Positions 32,774 through 33,317 of a stretch of DNA of 33,317 nt are shown in pieces. This DNA comes from Anaerolineae bacterium (lineage in GTDB: Bacteria; Chloroflexota; Anaerolineae; Anaerolineales; Anaerolineaceae): assembly GCA_013177815.1 (NCBI GenBank), contig JABLXM010000035.1, forward strand, positions 1 through 33,317, written 5' to 3'. The position numbers and the translations under genes were made by a program. The notes below the pieces were generated by a model. That model had not been told where the DNA came from. It made no database searches and saw only the letters and a program-made list of their open reading frames with translations. The first letter of the stretch is position 1; each line of letters begins with the position of its first letter.

Positions 32774-33317
32774 TTAATCCATTCTAACCTGGGCGGCAGC
32801 ATCCACCCGCATGGCGGCGTGCACCGGGCAGGCATACCCCAGGTGTTCCCGGCAGAGCGCCGGTATGCGCCCAGGCGGCTGCGAACCGCTCAGATCGCCC
32901 AGCAGAACGTCCAGGTGGCAGAGCGGCAAGCCCATCACATTGGCGAAGCAGTGTGCAAAAGCCTCCACCGCGTGGAAGCCGGCGTGCTGGATACCGTATG
33001 CGCCGGCTTTATCCAACGGGTCGCCGCCGTCGATATATGCCTGCATCTCAGCATCCGTATAGGCTCGCATGCGCACCTGCGAAGTGCACAACACCGCTGC
33101 TTCCCTCCCGTCGCCGACCAGCAGAACGGTCAGGGCGGTATAGACCTGGTGCACGCGCCCGCGCAGTTGCGTGAGCATCCGCGCAGCCTCCTGCGGAGAC
33201 TCCGGCTTGCCGAGTATCTCGGCGCCATCAGCAACGGTGGTATCGGCTGCCAGCACCACATTGCCCGGCTGGCAGGCGCACGCAACTTTGCGCGCCTTTT
33301 CGCACGCCAGGCGGCAC
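32774..33317 (-). CDS. maf: Maf-family nucleoside triphosphate pyrophosphatase, N-terminus cut by the window edge
   Basis: The frame is open from base 33317 and reads CRLACEKARKVACACQPGNV, then VLAADTTVADGAEILGKPESPQEAARML, GRVHQVYTAL and AYIDGGDPLDKAGAYGIQHAG. The DTTV and GKP segments and the PxDKAGAYGIQ motif identify the Maf/YhdE family, which hydrolyses dTTP, UTP or modified nucleotides and is linked to septum control. The first 20-30 residues are missing. An internal GTG at 33259 is unlikely to be the start because the preceding residues already match the family. The C-terminal 30 residues (about 155-181, PPGRIPALCREHLGYACPVH) form an unusual Cys-bearing tail. The gene ends with TAA 70 nt before the PBP gene on the same strand. 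Confidence 0.92.
   Translation of the reverse strand, partial: CRLACEKARKVACACQPGNVVLAADTTVADGAEILGKPESPQEAARMLTQLRGRVHQVYTALTVLLVGDGREAAVLCTSQVRMRAYTDAEMQAYIDGGDPLDKAGAYGIQHAGFHAVEAFAHCFANVMGLPLCHLDVLLGDLSGSQPPGRIPALCREHLGYACPVHAAMRVDAAAQVRMD

Overview
The window looks like a chromosomal segment of a GC-rich Chloroflexota bacterium, most likely class Anaerolineae. That assignment is inference. It rests on the DnaG zinc finger with a CX3C second half, a single-chain alpha-beta glycyl-tRNA synthetase, many lipoproteins with Pro/Thr-rich linkers after the lipobox, a WD40 lipoprotein, a MecA_N-type penicillin-binding lipoprotein, and the absence of outer-membrane genes. It is ordinary chromosome rather than a mobile island: no transposase, integrase, phage gene or CRISPR array was seen.

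Layout. 1-1731: two divergent lipoprotein genes (the first cut by the window edge). 1880-5482: dnaG and rpoD on the plus strand, each with its own -10 box a few bases before the ATG. 5535-5645: relic of a winged-helix regulator. 5670-13249 (minus): glyQS fusion, a broken deazaflavin-nitroreductase-like gene, recO, and an overlapping glmU - CNNM/CorC - cdd operon whose cdd is frameshifted. 13452-13522: tRNA-Gln(TTG). 13554-17748 (minus): a histidine attenuator followed by hisD (interrupted by one in-frame TAG) and a NitT/TauT-type ABC transporter. 17777-20752 (minus): a family 5 solute-binding lipoprotein followed by a response regulator. 21139-27185 (minus): a complete oligopeptide/dipeptide ABC operon in the order D-F-A-B-C, with a near-consensus promoter and a strong terminator. 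27864-29486: convergent ubiE/menG and menA, clearly poorer in GC than their surroundings. 29546-33317 (minus): maf - PBP - rsgA.

The strongest regulatory find is upstream of hisD. There is a TTGACA promoter, a 17-codon leader peptide with four consecutive His codons, an 8-nt antiterminator element overlapping the leader stop codon, and a GC-rich terminator with a T-run directly before the hisD ribosome-binding site. No second promoter or terminator is visible between hisD and the ABC transporter genes behind it. The transporter is therefore predicted to respond to histidine starvation and may carry histidine or a related compound.

Other themes: -10 boxes 5-9 nt from start codons, suggesting leaderless mRNAs for several core genes; two small interspersed repeat families; and three disrupted genes (two in-frame TAGs, one -1 frameshift). 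One of the TAGs lies in a near-perfect palindrome that could have templated it. TAG also ends at least seven intact genes here, so a recoded TAG is unlikely.
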